64,000 nucleotides of DNA from Amycolatopsis orientalis DSM 40040 = KCTC 9412 (GCF_000478275.1 NZ_ASJB01000089.1:1-64000); one strand, 5' to 3'; shown: positions 25,237-34,542, counted from the stretch's first letter. Notes: generated by a model not told the origin, from the sequence alone. Numbers and translations: made by a program.

Positions 25237-26207
25237 CCACCCAGCAGCGCGCTGCCCAGCGGGGTCAGCGAGTGCAGTACGGCGTTGCGGTCGCGTTCGG
25301 TGGTGATCAGCCCCGCGCGCCGCAGCACGGTGGTGTGCTTGCTGACCGCCGACGGCGTCACGCCCAGCCGGGCGGCCAGCTCCGACGTGCTGCAGCCGAC
25401 CGCGAGGACCGCCAGCGCCGCCGCCCTGGTCGGCCCGAGCAGATCAGCCAGCGCGCTGTCCGGCGACCTCCGCACGTCGCGGCCGTACCCGGTCGACGGG
25501 GCCGCCTGCCGCACCGACGGATACAGCAGCCGGACCGGCGTCTCCCCCGCGGCCGGGACGATCACGGGGCACACCGCGAAGTACGTCGGCGAGATCGTGA
25601 GGCCGGACCCGCCCGTGCCACCGGAACCGACGATCCCGTCGCCGACCTCCAGGACCGGGCACGACCAGCGCACCAGTGGCCGCAGGCTCGTCAGGACCGC
25701 GTCCACGCCTTCGTTGAGCAACAGCTGCGCCCGCATCCCGCGGTCCGCGTCCACCTGAGCCCGCGCGGGCTCCCAGCCCGGTGCCAGCGACAGCTCGAAG
25801 TAGTCCTGCAACGCCTGGACGAGCCGCGGCAGCCCGGCGGTGTCGCCGTCCGGCAGTCCCGCCGCCCAGGCCGGCAGCTCCCGGTTGACCGGGGCGTCCC
25901 GCAACGCCGACTTCAGGCACACCGGGTCGGTCCGGGCGATGGCGGCGAGCCCCGCCTCCAAACCGCGGTCCTCCGCCTCCGGGACGAGGAACGCCGGGAT
26001 CGGCGCGTGCGGGCGGCACAGCCACAACAACACCGAGGCCGATTCCACCAGCCCGAGCTTGACCCGGTGCCGCCAACGGTTGAACAACGCCGAGCCCGCG
26101 TCGCGCCGCTGCAGGACCTGCAGACTGGAAACCAGCTCGGCCAAGGGATCGGCTTCGGGCGCGAGCCGGACGCGCGTCAGGTCCTGCAACGTCAGCTCGA
26201 TACGCAC
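25233..26207 (-). CDS. Winged-helix regulator (DUF5937-like N-domain, ArsR-like C-domain)
   Basis: A 324-residue protein. The first two thirds are mostly helical with no motif I can name (starts MRIELTLQDLTRVRLAPEADPL). The C-terminus is an ArsR-like winged helix: CSTSELAARLGVTPSAVSKHTTVLRRAGLITTERDRN, split here as residues about 270-305. This layout is common in Amycolatopsis and Streptomyces. It is divergent from a secreted lectin gene and may regulate it. The stop interlocks with that of the PAP2-DAGK gene. Confidence 0.78.
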   Translation of the reverse strand: MRIELTLQDLTRVRLAPEADPLAELVSSLQVLQRRDAGSALFNRWRHRVKLGLVESASVLLWLCRPHAPIPAFLVPEAEDRGLEAGLAAIARTDPVCLKSALRDAPVNRELPAWAAGLPDGDTAGLPRLVQALQDYFELSLAPGWEPARAQVDADRGMRAQLLLNEGVDAVLTSLRPLVRWSCPVLEVGDGIVGSGGTGGSGLTISPTYFAVCPVIVPAAGETPVRLLYPSVRQAAPSTGYGRDVRRSPDSALADLLGPTRAAALAVLAVGCSTSELAARLGVTPSAVSKHTTVLRRAGLITTERDRNAVLHSLTPLGSALLGG

Positions 26208-26494
26208 GGATGTCCTCGCCTTGATCAGAGTCTTCGCCGTGTGATCGCGAGCCGCGTCATTCCGTTACATGGTTGAACTGCTCTATTGCCGCTGCCGGAA
26301 ATCTCCTCGACGGCCGTGGTTCAGACCTGAATGATGTTCGCAGAAGGTCCGCTTCTCGGGGGTTTACGCGGCGCCTTCTCTGAGGGGGATTCATCGGCAG
26401 GGCCCACCGGGCCGCGCTTTGTCGCGGTCCGGCGACTCAAGCCGCTCTCCTTCGGCTCACTGGGAGAAAACGCTTTCCACAAAGGGGAAAGAAA
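26208..26494. other. Divergent intergenic region, regulator/lectin
   Basis: 287 bases containing the promoters of both genes. GGGGAAAGAAA serves as ribosome-binding site for the lectin. I see no convincing palindrome or -35/-10 pair; any operator is not obvious by eye. Confidence 0.35.
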
Positions 26495-27133
26495 ATGACG
26501 AAAATGAAGCGTCTGGCGGGAATCATCGCCGCCGCGGCGGGTGTCCTGACCCTGGTCACCGCGCCCGCCGCCACCGCGGCCCCGCAGCCCACCGGCGACG
26601 GGTTCAAGACGGTCACCGTCCACGGCATGAAGCTCATCCCGGTCAAGCGCACGTCGACCGGCGCGCGCACCCAGGCCGCCGGCCTCGCCGACGCGGACAT
26701 GTTCCTGATCCCGTCCGGACTGGACGCGAACAAGTGCTGGGACGCCGACCTGAACACCATCAACCGCAACGGCACCAAGATGCAGCTCTGGGACTGCAAC
26801 TTCGACGCGGACCACCAGGCGTTCTACATCACCGACAACCCCGAGGGCTACACCCGCTTCCAGAATGTGGCCAGCGGCCGCTACCTGGACGCGGACCTCA
26901 ACACGATGAACGGCAACGGCACCATCGTCCAGCTGTGGGACTTCATCGCCGGTGCCAAGAACCAGTGGTGGGGCGGCACCGTCAACCCCGAGGGTTACGT
27001 CCGTTTCCAGAGCCCGAGCAGCGGCCGCTACCTGACCGCGGAGGGCAACTCGGCCAGCAACGGCACGCGGCTCCAGCTGTGGAGCTTCATCGCCGGTGGC
27101 CGTAGCCAGTGGTGGGGCACCGGTCCCGCCTGA
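26495..27133 (+). CDS. Secreted ricin-type lectin domain protein
   Basis: A 212-residue secreted protein. The signal peptide (MTKMKRLAGIIAAAAGVLTLVTAP) is cleaved near APAATAA. After a short propeptide-like stretch there is a beta-trefoil with QxW-type repeats: KMQLWDCNF, IVQLWDFIAG, RLQLWSFIAG. There is no catalytic domain, so it probably binds glycans outside the cell, for example in the envelope. The aligned ExGYxRFQ phrases show internal three-fold repetition. Confidence 0.82.
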   Translation: MTKMKRLAGIIAAAAGVLTLVTAPAATAAPQPTGDGFKTVTVHGMKLIPVKRTSTGARTQAAGLADADMFLIPSGLDANKCWDADLNTINRNGTKMQLWDCNFDADHQAFYITDNPEGYTRFQNVASGRYLDADLNTMNGNGTIVQLWDFIAGAKNQWWGGTVNPEGYVRFQSPSSGRYLTAEGNSASNGTRLQLWSFIAGGRSQWWGTGPA

Positions 27134-27173
27134 GGTCATGAGCGGCCCAGGCCGCTACTGATCGGCTGAAAAT

Positions 27174-27224
27174 CCGTGAAGGCCTCCTTCCCTACTTTGA
27201 CCGTAGGGAAGGAGGCCTTCACGG
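27174..27224. terminator. Family B hairpin after the lectin gene
   Basis: Perfect 22-base arms (27174-27195 and 27203-27224; starting CCGTGAAGGCCTCC) with a seven-base loop, 41 bases after the lectin stop. A strong terminator-like stem without a U-tract. Confidence 0.7.
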
Positions 27225-27296
27225 CGTCCGGGCGTGGGGAAGGGCTGCGGGAACTGGGGCTGGGCGGGGCACCGCGGCCAGGCGGTCCTGGTCGCT

Positions 27297-27340
27297 TCGT
27301 GAGTGGTAATGACGGTTCTAACCGTCATTACCACTCACGA
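27297..27340. repeat. Family A palindrome, copy 2
   Basis: 21-base arms identical to those of copy 1 (GTGAGTGGTAA...TGACGGTT) around a CT loop, in the convergent region between the lectin gene and prcA, 40 bases beyond the prcA stop. Confidence 0.85.
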
Positions 27341-27380
27341 GGCGTGGCACATTCCCGTCCACTATGTACGGGAACGGGGG

Positions 27381-28139
27381 TCAGTCCTTCTTGGACTCGC
27401 CTTCGGGCTTGTCGCCCTCGGCCGCGTCCTTCTCGGGCTCCGGCTCGGCAGGCAGCAGCGCGTCCAGCGCCGCCCCGGCGACGCGCCGGAACTTGCGGCC
27501 TCGCCGCTCCCGTTCCAGAACGGCGACCTCGAGCTTCACCGGGTCCGAGTCGCCGTTCGCGGGCGTCGGGGTGTTGGCGCGCAACGCCTTCACCGCGACA
27601 CCGAGCGCCGCCTCCAGGTCCATGTCGGACTCGTAGCTTTCCTTCAGCTTCGTGGTGAGCGTGTCGGCCTGACCGCCCATCACGACGAACTTCGGCTCAT
27701 CGAAGATCGAACCGTCGTAGGTCAACCGGTACAGCTGGTCCTCGGCGGCGGTCGCGCCGACCTCGGCGACACAGACCTCCACCTCGAACGGCTTCAGCTG
27801 CTCGGTGAAGATGCTGCCCAGCGTCGCGGCGTACGCGTTCGCCAGCGCACGCGCGCTGACGTCCCGCCGGTCGTACTGGTAGCCCTTCAGATCCGCGTGC
27901 CGGATCCCGGCCACCCGCAGGTTCTCGAACTCGCTGTAGCGGCCCACCGCCGCGAACCCGATCCGGTCGTAGATCTCCGACACCTTGTGCAACGTCGCCG
28001 AGGGGTTCTCGGCCACGAACAGCACGCCACCGCGGTACTTGAGCACGACCACGCTCCGGCCGCGCGCGATGCCCTTGCGCGCGATCTCGGAACGCTCCCG
28101 CATCAGCTGCTCGGGAGAGGCGTACAACGGCATCGTCAC
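27381..28139 (-). CDS. prcA: Proteasome subunit alpha
   Basis: A 252-residue alpha subunit that forms the outer rings and gate of the 20S proteasome. It matches mycobacterial PrcA through [56 protein letters not shown] and [16 protein letters not shown]. The C-terminus is a long Glu/Asp/Lys-rich tail, as is usual. The start is the GTG of MTMPLYAS or the ATG two codons later. It lies 51 bases after prcB and is co-transcribed. Confidence 0.96.
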   Translation of the reverse strand: MTMPLYASPEQLMRERSEIARKGIARGRSVVVLKYRGGVLFVAENPSATLHKVSEIYDRIGFAAVGRYSEFENLRVAGIRHADLKGYQYDRRDVSARALANAYAATLGSIFTEQLKPFEVEVCVAEVGATAAEDQLYRLTYDGSIFDEPKFVVMGGQADTLTTKLKESYESDMDLEAALGVAVKALRANTPTPANGDSDPVKLEVAVLERERRGRKFRRVAGAALDALLPAEPEPEKDAAEGDKPEGESKKD

Positions 28140-28190
28140 TGTGGTGCTCCGCTCTTTCTGGCTCTCATCGGCAAGGGACTGGGAAGACGG

Positions 28191-29027
28191 CTAGCGCCCG
28201 CGCTCGGCCCGCGCGGCCACGACGGCCTCGGCCACCGCGGTCGTCTGCTCCACCGGCACGGCGACCGCGCCCTGCTCCGCGGTGACCGTGACGACCGTCG
28301 GGAAGATCCGGCGCACCAGATCCGGCCCGCCGGTCGCGCTGTCGTCGTCCGCCGCGTCGTACAGCGCCTCGACCGCCACGCGGATCGCCCCTTCGGCGTC
28401 CGAGTCGGGGTCGTAAAGCTTCTTCAGCGCACCCTTCGCGAACAGCGAGCCCGAACCGATGGCGTGATACCCCGCGCGCTCCTCGTACCGTCCGCCCGTC
28501 GGGTCGTACGACACGATCCGGCCGGCGTGCTTCGCGTCCTCCGCGTCGAGGTCGTAGCCGACGAACAACGGCAGCACGGCCAGCCCGGCCATCGCCATCT
28601 CCAGGTTGGACTTCACCAGCCCGGCGAGCTTGTTCGTCTTACCGTCGAGCGAGAGCGAAACGCCCTCGATCTTCTCGTAGTGCGCCAGTTCGACCGCGTA
28701 CAGCCGGACCATCTCGATCGCGAGCCCGGCCGAGCCCGCGATGCCCACCGCCGAGTACTCGTCGGTGACGTGCACCTTCTCCATGTCGCGCGAAGCGATC
28801 AGGTTGCCCGACGTCGCCCGCCGGTCACCGGCGATCAGCACCCCGCCCGCGAACTTGACCGCGACGATCGTCGTCCCGTGCGGGGCGTCCAGCCCGCCCG
28901 CCCCGGCCGCGACCCGCCGTTCCGGGAGCAGCTCGGGCGCCTGCGCCCGGAGGAAGTCCGAGAACGACGAGGTCGCCGACGAGAAGTACGCGGCGGGCAG
29001 CGCCGACTTACCCGAGGTGTGTTCCAT
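28191..29027 (-). CDS. prcB: Proteasome subunit beta
   Basis: A 278-residue catalytic subunit. A propeptide of 51 residues ends HG before the catalytic Thr52 ([10 protein letters not shown]). The catalytic Lys and Asp are in [16 protein letters not shown] and the following strands; [15 protein letters not shown] and [13 protein letters not shown] are the conserved inter-subunit regions. It hydrolyses peptide bonds after autocatalytic removal of the propeptide. It lies 77 bases from pup. Confidence 0.97.
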   Translation of the reverse strand: MEHTSGKSALPAAYFSSATSSFSDFLRAQAPELLPERRVAAGAGGLDAPHGTTIVAVKFAGGVLIAGDRRATSGNLIASRDMEKVHVTDEYSAVGIAGSAGLAIEMVRLYAVELAHYEKIEGVSLSLDGKTNKLAGLVKSNLEMAMAGLAVLPLFVGYDLDAEDAKHAGRIVSYDPTGGRYEERAGYHAIGSGSLFAKGALKKLYDPDSDAEGAIRVAVEALYDAADDDSATGGPDLVRRIFPTVVTVTAEQGAVAVPVEQTTAVAEAVVAARAERGR

Positions 29028-29104
29028 ACGTGCTCAAAGTTCCAATCTGTGTGATCCGCCGGCTCCGCACAGGCGACCCCGGCCCGGGGCCGCCGGAAGA
29101 CGAG

Positions 29105-29299
29105 CTACTCGCCGCCCTTTTGCACGTACGCGCGGACGAAGTCCTCGGCGTTCTCCTCGAGCACGTCGTCGATCTCGTCGAGGATCGTGTCGACGTCCTC
29201 ACCGAGCTTCTCGCGCCGCTCCTGGCCCGCCGGACCGCCGTCCTCGAACTCTTCGTCCGAGTCGCCGCCGCCGTGCTTTTCGATCTTTTCCTGAGCCAT
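29105..29299 (-). CDS. pup: Prokaryotic ubiquitin-like protein Pup
   Basis: 64 residues, with a disordered acidic N-terminus (GGGDSDEEFEDGG) and the conserved C-terminal half (GQERREKLGEDVDTILDEID, then NAEDFVRAYVQKGG) that forms a helix with the Arc coiled coil. It ends GGE, not GGQ, so the C-terminal Glu is encoded directly and needs no deamidation by Dop before PafA can use it. GGGAGG precedes the start. It precedes prcB on the same transcript. Confidence 0.97.
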   Translation of the reverse strand: MAQEKIEKHGGGDSDEEFEDGGPAGQERREKLGEDVDTILDEIDDVLEENAEDFVRAYVQKGGE

Positions 29300-29396
29300 C
29301 TCGCCTCCCGGTGTGGCCGATGTTTCCTAGCCTACCCAGCGGTCCCGACATTCCGTGGGATCCGTGATCGCCTAACCCCGATGAAAGGAAATCCCG

Positions 29397-30899
29397 CTAG
29401 TCCGAACCGGTGAGCGCCTCCACCAGCTCCTCGGCGGTCGCGGAGTCGTCCAGCAACTTCCCCACGTGGGCCTTCGTGCCCCGCAACGGCTCCAACGTCG
29501 GGATCCGCACCAGCGATTCCCTGCCGACGTCGAAGATGACCGAATCCCACGACGCCGCGGCGATGGAGTTGGCGTACTTCTCCAGCGTGCGGCCCCGGAA
29601 ATAGGCCCTGGTGTCCGAAGGCGGCGTCGTGACCGCCTCCAGCACCTCCTCCTCGGTCACCAAGCGCTTCATCGAGCCCCTGGTGACGAGCCTGTTGTAC
29701 AGGCCCTTGTCCAGCCGGACATCCGAGTACTGCAGGTCGACCAGCCGCAACCGCGGCGCGCCCCAGGCCAGCTGGTCCCGCGCGCGGTAGCCCTCGAGCA
29801 ACCGCAGCTTCGCCGGCCAGTCCAGCCTGTCCGCGCATTCCTGGGGGTCCCGCGCCAGCGCGTCCAGGATCTCGCCCCAGACCCGCAGGACCTCCTTGGA
29901 CGCCTCGTCCGCGCCGGTGCGCTCAAGATTCGCCGACGCGATCTCGTGATAGGCGAACTGCAGGTCCAGCCCGGTGTACTTCCGCCCGTTGGCCAGCGAC
30001 ACCTTCGCCTTCAGCGTCGGGTCGTGGCTGATCTGGTGCACCGCCCGCACCGGCTCGTCCAGCTTCAGGTCGTCGAACCGGATGCCCGACTCGATCAGGT
30101 CCAGCACCAGCGCCGTCGTCCCGACCTTGAGATACGTCGAGTACTCGGCCAGGTTCGCGTCACCGATGATGACGTGCAGGCGGCGGTACTTGTCCGCGTC
30201 GGCGTGCGGTTCGTCGCGGGTGTTGATGATCCCGCGTTTGAGCGTGGTCTCCAGGCCGACCTCGACCTCGATGTAGTCGGAGCGCTGCGAGAGCTGGAAA
30301 CCGGCTTCCTCGCTCTGCTGCCCGACACCCACCCGGCCCGAGCCGGTGATCACCTGGCGGGAGGCGAAGAACGGGGTGAGCCCGGCGATCACCGCGGTGA
30401 ACGGCGTCGACCGCTGCATCAGGTAGTTCTCGTGCGTGCCGTAGCTCGCGCCCTTGCCGTCCACGTTGTTCTTGTACAGCTGCAAACGTGGCTGGCCGGG
30501 GACGGTGGCGGCCTTGCGCGCCGCCTCCTCCATGACCCGTTCGCCCGCCTTGTCCCAGATGACCGCGTCGCGCGCGTTCGTCACCTCGGGTGCCGAATAC
30601 TCCGGGTGAGCGTGGTCGACGTACAGCCGCGCGCCGTTGGTCAGGATCACGTTCGCCGCGCCGAGATCCTCGACGTCGGGATCGTGTCCCGGTCCGCTCG
30701 GGCCGGTCAGGTCGAACCCACGGGCGTCGCGCAGGGGCGATTCCACCTCGTAGTCCCACCGTGCGCGCCTTGCCCGCGGGATGTCCGCCGCCGCCGCGTA
30801 GGCCAGCACGACCTGGGTCGAGGTGAGTACCGGGTTCGCCGTCGCGTCGCCCGGCACCGCGATGCCGTACTCGACTTCGGTTCCCATGATCCGCCGCAT
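29397..30899 (-). CDS. dop: Depupylase/Pup deamidase Dop
   Basis: A 500-residue paralogue of PafA. It starts [18 protein letters not shown] and has the Dop-specific loop [20 protein letters not shown] absent from Paf[35 protein letters not shown] and [15 protein letters not shown] are conserved. It cleaves the isopeptide bond between Pup and targets; since Pup ends in Glu here, deamidation should not be needed. The ATG follows TAGGGT by seven bases. It is divergent from a NUDIX gene with a 43-base gap. Confidence 0.96.
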   Translation of the reverse strand: MRRIMGTEVEYGIAVPGDATANPVLTSTQVVLAYAAAADIPRARRARWDYEVESPLRDARGFDLTGPSGPGHDPDVEDLGAANVILTNGARLYVDHAHPEYSAPEVTNARDAVIWDKAGERVMEEAARKAATVPGQPRLQLYKNNVDGKGASYGTHENYLMQRSTPFTAVIAGLTPFFASRQVITGSGRVGVGQQSEEAGFQLSQRSDYIEVEVGLETTLKRGIINTRDEPHADADKYRRLHVIIGDANLAEYSTYLKVGTTALVLDLIESGIRFDDLKLDEPVRAVHQISHDPTLKAKVSLANGRKYTGLDLQFAYHEIASANLERTGADEASKEVLRVWGEILDALARDPQECADRLDWPAKLRLLEGYRARDQLAWGAPRLRLVDLQYSDVRLDKGLYNRLVTRGSMKRLVTEEEVLEAVTTPPSDTRAYFRGRTLEKYANSIAAASWDSVIFDVGRESLVRIPTLEPLRGTKAHVGKLLDDSATAEELVEALTGSD

Positions 30900-30906
30900 A
30901 CCCACC

Positions 30907-30912
30907 ACCCTA
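30907..30912 (-). promoter_or_regulatory. -10 box of dop (leaderless)
   Basis: TAGGGT, seven bases before the ATG at 30899, which supports the short Dop start over the longer open frame. Confidence 0.55.
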
Positions 30913-30942
30913 CGGGGTCGGGACCGTGCGACGATGCCCCCC

Positions 30943-31461
30943 ATGTCAGGCAGTGACGAACTCGTTGCGCTCTATGACCTCGGCGGAACCGCCGTGGGGA
31001 CGGCCACCCGCTCCCGGGTGCGCGCGGAAGGGCTCTGGCACGCGGCGGGCGTGGTGTTGGTCCGTTCGAGTGACGGAGACTCCGTCTACGTGCACCTGCG
31101 CACTTCGACGAAGGACGTCTATCCCTCCACTTGGGACTGCTGGGCGGGCGGCATCGTCGCGGCGGGCGAGACCCCGGAGGAGTGCGCGCGCCGCGAACTC
31201 GCCGAAGAACTGGGTGTTCACGGGGTGGAACTGAAGCCGCTTTTCGTCCATATCACCGACGACGACACGATCCGCTGCCACAACTTCGCGTTCGAAACGC
31301 GCTGGGACGGTCCCTTCGTGCATCAGGCGTCCGAAGTCGTGGAAGGACGGTGGCTGACGCTGGACGAGTTGCGTTCGTGGCTCGAGGATCCGGAGAGCCG
31401 GTTCATCCCGGACGGCCGTCTCGGTGCGCTGGAGTGGTTCCGGCGGCGAGCCGCCGACTAG
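30943..31461 (+). CDS. NUDIX hydrolase
   Basis: A 172-residue NUDIX enzyme. The box is intact: [20 protein letters not shown] followed by ELGV fits GX5EX7REUXEEXGU. It hydrolyses a nucleoside diphosphate linked to another group; the neighbouring [20 protein letters not shown] segment resembles the isopentenyl-diphosphate isomerase/NUDIX subgroup. ATG 30934 (MPPMSG) is a possible earlier start. Its stop shares CTAG with the convergent lipoprotein gene. Confidence 0.84.
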   Translation: MSGSDELVALYDLGGTAVGTATRSRVRAEGLWHAAGVVLVRSSDGDSVYVHLRTSTKDVYPSTWDCWAGGIVAAGETPEECARRELAEELGVHGVELKPLFVHITDDDTIRCHNFAFETRWDGPFVHQASEVVEGRWLTLDELRSWLEDPESRFIPDGRLGALEWFRRRAAD

Positions 31462-32069
31462 GCCGAACGGAGGCGCTGCGCCACGATCGGCAGCAGCCGC
31501 TTGGCCGCGTCGGTCGCGCGCGCCTCGGTCCCGGCGGTCACGCTGAGCGCGGAGACGAGCTTTCCCTTGGCGAGCAGCACCGTGCACGTGGTGCCCGCAC
31601 ACCAGGCGCGCTGCGCGTCGACGCCGGACAGCTTCGCCAGCGTGAGCTTCTTGCCCTCGCAGTCCGCCTGGGTGACGACGTCCGAGGCGTCACGGTCGGT
31701 GTACTCGGTGACCTGATGCTCCAGCGTCGACCCACTCGGATACGACCACGCCGCCGAACGGCTCGGGCCGCGGGTGAGACCGGTCAGGCAGCCGGAAATC
31801 CTGCTCTCGCCGGGGACGACCTCTTCCTCGGCGACGTCGTCGTCGGTCAGCAGCGCCGCGGAAACGGCCGCGGGGACCGGGGCCTGGGCCGGGGGCAGCG
31901 GCACGGGCGCGGCCTGCGGTTTCACCGAAGGCCGCGTGGGTTCGACCGTGGGCGTCGGCGCCGGGTCGTCGTAATAGGTGTCGAGGTCGTTGGGACGGTC
32001 GGCGCATCCCGACAGACCGAACAGCGCGACCGTCGCCACCGCGAGCACCTGCCGATGACGCACCCTCAA
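31458..32069 (-). CDS. Predicted lipoprotein, function unknown
   Basis: A 203-residue protein beginning at TTG after GGGAGGC. It has a short signal sequence (MRVRHRQVLAVATVALFG) and a lipobox LSGC. A Pro/Thr-rich linker leads to a globular domain with four Cys (GCLTGL, ADCEG, WCAGTTC), likely disulfide-bonded, of a type common in actinobacterial envelope proteins. I do not recognise the family. It is convergent with the NUDIX gene and ends on a shared CTAG. Confidence 0.7.
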   Translation of the reverse strand: MRVRHRQVLAVATVALFGLSGCADRPNDLDTYYDDPAPTPTVEPTRPSVKPQAAPVPLPPAQAPVPAAVSAALLTDDDVAEEEVVPGESRISGCLTGLTRGPSRSAAWSYPSGSTLEHQVTEYTDRDASDVVTQADCEGKKLTLAKLSGVDAQRAWCAGTTCTVLLAKGKLVSALSVTAGTEARATDAAKRLLPIVAQRLRSA

Positions 32070-32117
32070 GCCTCCCGGTGTCCCGCCCGTTGTTTGCCGC
32101 GAGACTAGACCAGCGCC

Positions 32118-33071
32118 TCACTGCCAGCCGAGGCAGGACCTGTGCCGCCAGTAGGCAGCCGGTTCTTCGGCGAGCGTGGCCAGCTCCGCGAGGTCGTCCG
32201 CGGTCAGCTTCGCCTTCGTGGCAACGAGATTCTCCGCGAGCTGCGCCGTGCTCGACGGGCCGATGACCGCCATCGGCCGCCAGTCCCGCGCCAGTACCGC
32301 CGCGATCGCCACCGCGTCCGGGCCCACCCCGTGCGCCCGCGCGATCCGGTCGAGCGACGGCGGCGGCTCGACCACCAGGCGGCCGTTCGCGACGGTTTCC
32401 TTGACCAGCACCCGTTTCCCGGCCGCGTGCGCTTCCGCGAGCGCCGGGCCCGCCGAAGGTTCGAGCAGGTTCCACGTCGACTGCACGGCACTGAAGACCG
32501 GTGTGCCGGCCACTTCCAGCTCGAACGCCCGGCGGATGGCGTCGGCCTGCGCCGGTCCGGACGTGGAGAACCCCACCGGGACACCGTCGGCCGCGAGTCC
32601 GGCCAGCGCGCCGACGAGCCGCTCGTCGGCGAACAACGGACTGTCCACGGTGAGCGAGTGGACCTGGTAGAGCGACACCGCTTTCCCCAGCAGGGCACCG
32701 GTTTCCGCCCACTGTTCGGCGAACCGCGCGGCGGTGTGCTCCTTGACCTCGTGCACTTCCGCGTCGAGCTTCCACTCGCCCACGTAGCGATAGCCCCATT
32801 TACTCGACACCGTCACGTCCGGGTGGCCGCGGTCGGCGAGCCACCCGGCGAGGAACTCCTCCGAAGAACCATACGAACGGGCGACGTCGATCCAGCGGAC
32901 GCCCGCGCGGTACGCGTCGTCCAGCACGGCGTGGGTCGCCGCGCGCATCGCCTCGAAGTCGCGTCCGGGCGGCAGCACCCCGGTCCGGCCGAGATTGATG
33001 TACGCGGGCCTGCCGAGCGCGGCCAGGCCGACGGCGATCCGTTCGCCGACAGGGGTTTCCGAGTCCGTCAC
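32118..33071 (-). CDS. Aldo/keto reductase
   Basis: A 317-residue TIM-barrel reductase. The GTG start (MTDSETPVG) follows GGAG and overlaps the stop of the upstream small gene. Motifs: YRAGVRWIDVARSYGSSEEFL (Asp and Tyr of the catalytic tetrad), VSSKWGYRY (Lys) and QVHS (His position), with VIGPSSTAQLAENL at the NADP site. It reduces an aldehyde or ketone; substrate unknown. It forms a two-gene operon with the small HTH-like gene. Confidence 0.87.
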   Translation of the reverse strand: MTDSETPVGERIAVGLAALGRPAYINLGRTGVLPPGRDFEAMRAATHAVLDDAYRAGVRWIDVARSYGSSEEFLAGWLADRGHPDVTVSSKWGYRYVGEWKLDAEVHEVKEHTAARFAEQWAETGALLGKAVSLYQVHSLTVDSPLFADERLVGALAGLAADGVPVGFSTSGPAQADAIRRAFELEVAGTPVFSAVQSTWNLLEPSAGPALAEAHAAGKRVLVKETVANGRLVVEPPPSLDRIARAHGVGPDAVAIAAVLARDWRPMAVIGPSSTAQLAENLVATKAKLTADDLAELATLAEEPAAYWRHRSCLGWQ

Positions 33072-33412
33072 CGGGCTCCTTCGTTCTTGTGGCGGAGGAT
33101 CGCGAGCCACTGGCTCGAGTTCTGCGCCTGCCGGTGGAGCTTTTCGAGGCGGGCGGCCGGGGCCCGAACGTATCCCTTGCCGAAGACCGGCGCGATCTGG
33201 CGGAGACTGGCGCCCTCTTCCCTGGCGGCGAGCAGGGCCCAGTCGGACGCGTCGGCGCAGGCCGCGGAGGCGCGCCGCAACTCCCCCAGCAGTTCGATCA
33301 GCTCGGGGGCGCTCACTTCCCCGGCCTGGACGGCGGCCGCCGTCGTCTCCAGCCATGCCAGGACATCGGCTTCGGTGATCGGCGCGCGGGGGCGCCCGGA
33401 GGTTTCGCTCAC
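33068..33412 (-). CDS. Small helical protein, possible HTH, with the aldo/keto reductase
   Basis: 114 residues, entirely helical by composition. It starts at GTG (MSETSGRPRAPITEADVLAW). The segment EEGASLRQIAPVFGKGYVRA looks like a helix-turn-helix of the sigma-region-4 or resolvase kind, but the match is weak. A TATACT -10 lies eight bases upstream within a palindrome (33421-33438) that recurs at 55313. Its stop overlaps the reductase start (GTGA), so they are translated together. No family recognised. Confidence 0.65.
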   Translation of the reverse strand: MSETSGRPRAPITEADVLAWLETTAAAVQAGEVSAPELIELLGELRRASAACADASDWALLAAREEGASLRQIAPVFGKGYVRAPAARLEKLHRQAQNSSQWLAILRHKNEGAR

Positions 33413-33420
33413 GGCCGGTG

Positions 33421-33438
33421 AGTATAGGTCGTTATACG
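33421..33438. promoter_or_regulatory. AGTATAGGTCGTTATACG motif, copy 1
   Basis: Contains the inverted repeat GTATA-N6-TATAC and overlaps the -10 (TATACT on the minus strand) of the small HTH-like gene. An 18-base copy differing at one position lies at 55313-55330. Likely a regulator-binding site. Confidence 0.5.
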
Positions 33439-33554
33439 CACATCGACGAGGACCGCCACGCGGAGGGATGGGACACATCGTCGGAAAACCGCTGGAGTAC
33501 ACAGTGGATTCCCGATTCACTGAGCCGGGGATTGAGGACTCAGGAGAAGGACAA

Positions 33555-34475
33555 TTGGGACGTTTCGGTATCGCGATCCGGTTCGCGGCACTCGCGATCG
33601 TGTGGGGCGCGAGTTTTCTGTTCATCAAGGTCGGTCTCACCGGCCTGTCGCCCGCTCAAGTGGCGCTCTCCCGCGTCTGCCTCGGCGCGGTGGCGCTGAT
33701 CGCGATCGCCGCCTGGCGCCGAAAGCCACTCCCCCGTGATCCGGCGCTCTGGGGCCATCTCGCGGTCGTCTCCGTACTGCTGTGCGTCATCCCGTTCCTG
33801 TTGTTCTCCTGGGCCGAGCAGTACATCTCCTCCGGGCTCGCCAGCATCTTCAACGCGACGACCCCGCTGATCACCATGCTCATCGCCGCGGCGGCACTGC
33901 CCTCCGAGCGGTTCACGAAGGCCCGCACCGCCGGCCTGGTCCTCGGTTTCCTCGGCGTGCTCACCATCGTCGGGGTCTGGAAAGGGATCGACGTCTCCCA
34001 CGAACTGACGGCGCAGCTGGCGTGCCTCGGCGCGACGACCTGCTACGGGATCTCGTTCGTCTACGTCCGGCGGTTCATCTCCGGGCGGAACCTCGACGCG
34101 CCGACCATCGCGCTCGGCCAGGTCTGCTGCGGTGCCGTGGTGATGCTGGTGCTCGCGCCGTTCATCGCGACCGCTCCGGTGCGCCTCGACACGCCGATCG
34201 TCCTCAGCATGATCGCGCTCGGCGCGCTGGGCACCGGACTCGCCTACGCCTGGAACGCGTCGATCATCGCGGCGTGGGGCGCGTCTAACGCGTCAGCCGT
34301 GACCTACCTCACACCGGTCGTCGGTGTGCTGCTGGGGGTCCTCGTCCTCGACGAACCCTTGGCGTGGAACCAGCCTGTCGGCGCGTTGCTCGTCGTCCTC
34401 GGGATCCTGGCCGCGCACGGCAGGCTGAGCCCGCGCAAGAAGCCCGTGCCCGTCCCTGCCGGCGTCGGGAGCTGA
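33555..34475 (+). CDS. EamA-family (DMT) transporter
   Basis: A 306-residue protein with ten predicted membrane helices in two EamA repeats (GRFGIAIRFAALAIVWGASF opens the first; LACLGATTCYGISFVYVRRF the second). It is a drug/metabolite-type exporter; the substrate is unknown. The TTG start is chosen because AGGAGAAGG lies just upstream and a membrane helix begins directly after it; the ATG at 33469 would add an unlikely polar extension. Confidence 0.82.
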   Translation: MGRFGIAIRFAALAIVWGASFLFIKVGLTGLSPAQVALSRVCLGAVALIAIAAWRRKPLPRDPALWGHLAVVSVLLCVIPFLLFSWAEQYISSGLASIFNATTPLITMLIAAAALPSERFTKARTAGLVLGFLGVLTIVGVWKGIDVSHELTAQLACLGATTCYGISFVYVRRFISGRNLDAPTIALGQVCCGAVVMLVLAPFIATAPVRLDTPIVLSMIALGALGTGLAYAWNASIIAAWGASNASAVTYLTPVVGVLLGVLVLDEPLAWNQPVGALLVVLGILAAHGRLSPRKKPVPVPAGVGS

Positions 34476-34490
34476 CGGACGCCGGACACG

Positions 34491-34537
34491 ACGAAGGGGC
34501 CTTTCACCGCAGGACATGCGGTGAAAGGCCCCTTCGT
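34491..34537. terminator. Family B bidirectional terminator
   Basis: Perfect 21-base arms (34491-34511, 34517-34537; beginning ACGAAGGGGCC) with a five-base loop, between the convergent EamA and arc genes. Confidence 0.75.
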
Positions 34538-34542
34538 GCGTA

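Noticed and set aside
32142-33554. N-terminal extension of the EamA transporter by about 470 codons
   Set aside because: The extension runs antisense to the aldo/keto reductase and small HTH-like genes. A TTG start with AGGAGAAGG directly before the first helix explains the transporter better.
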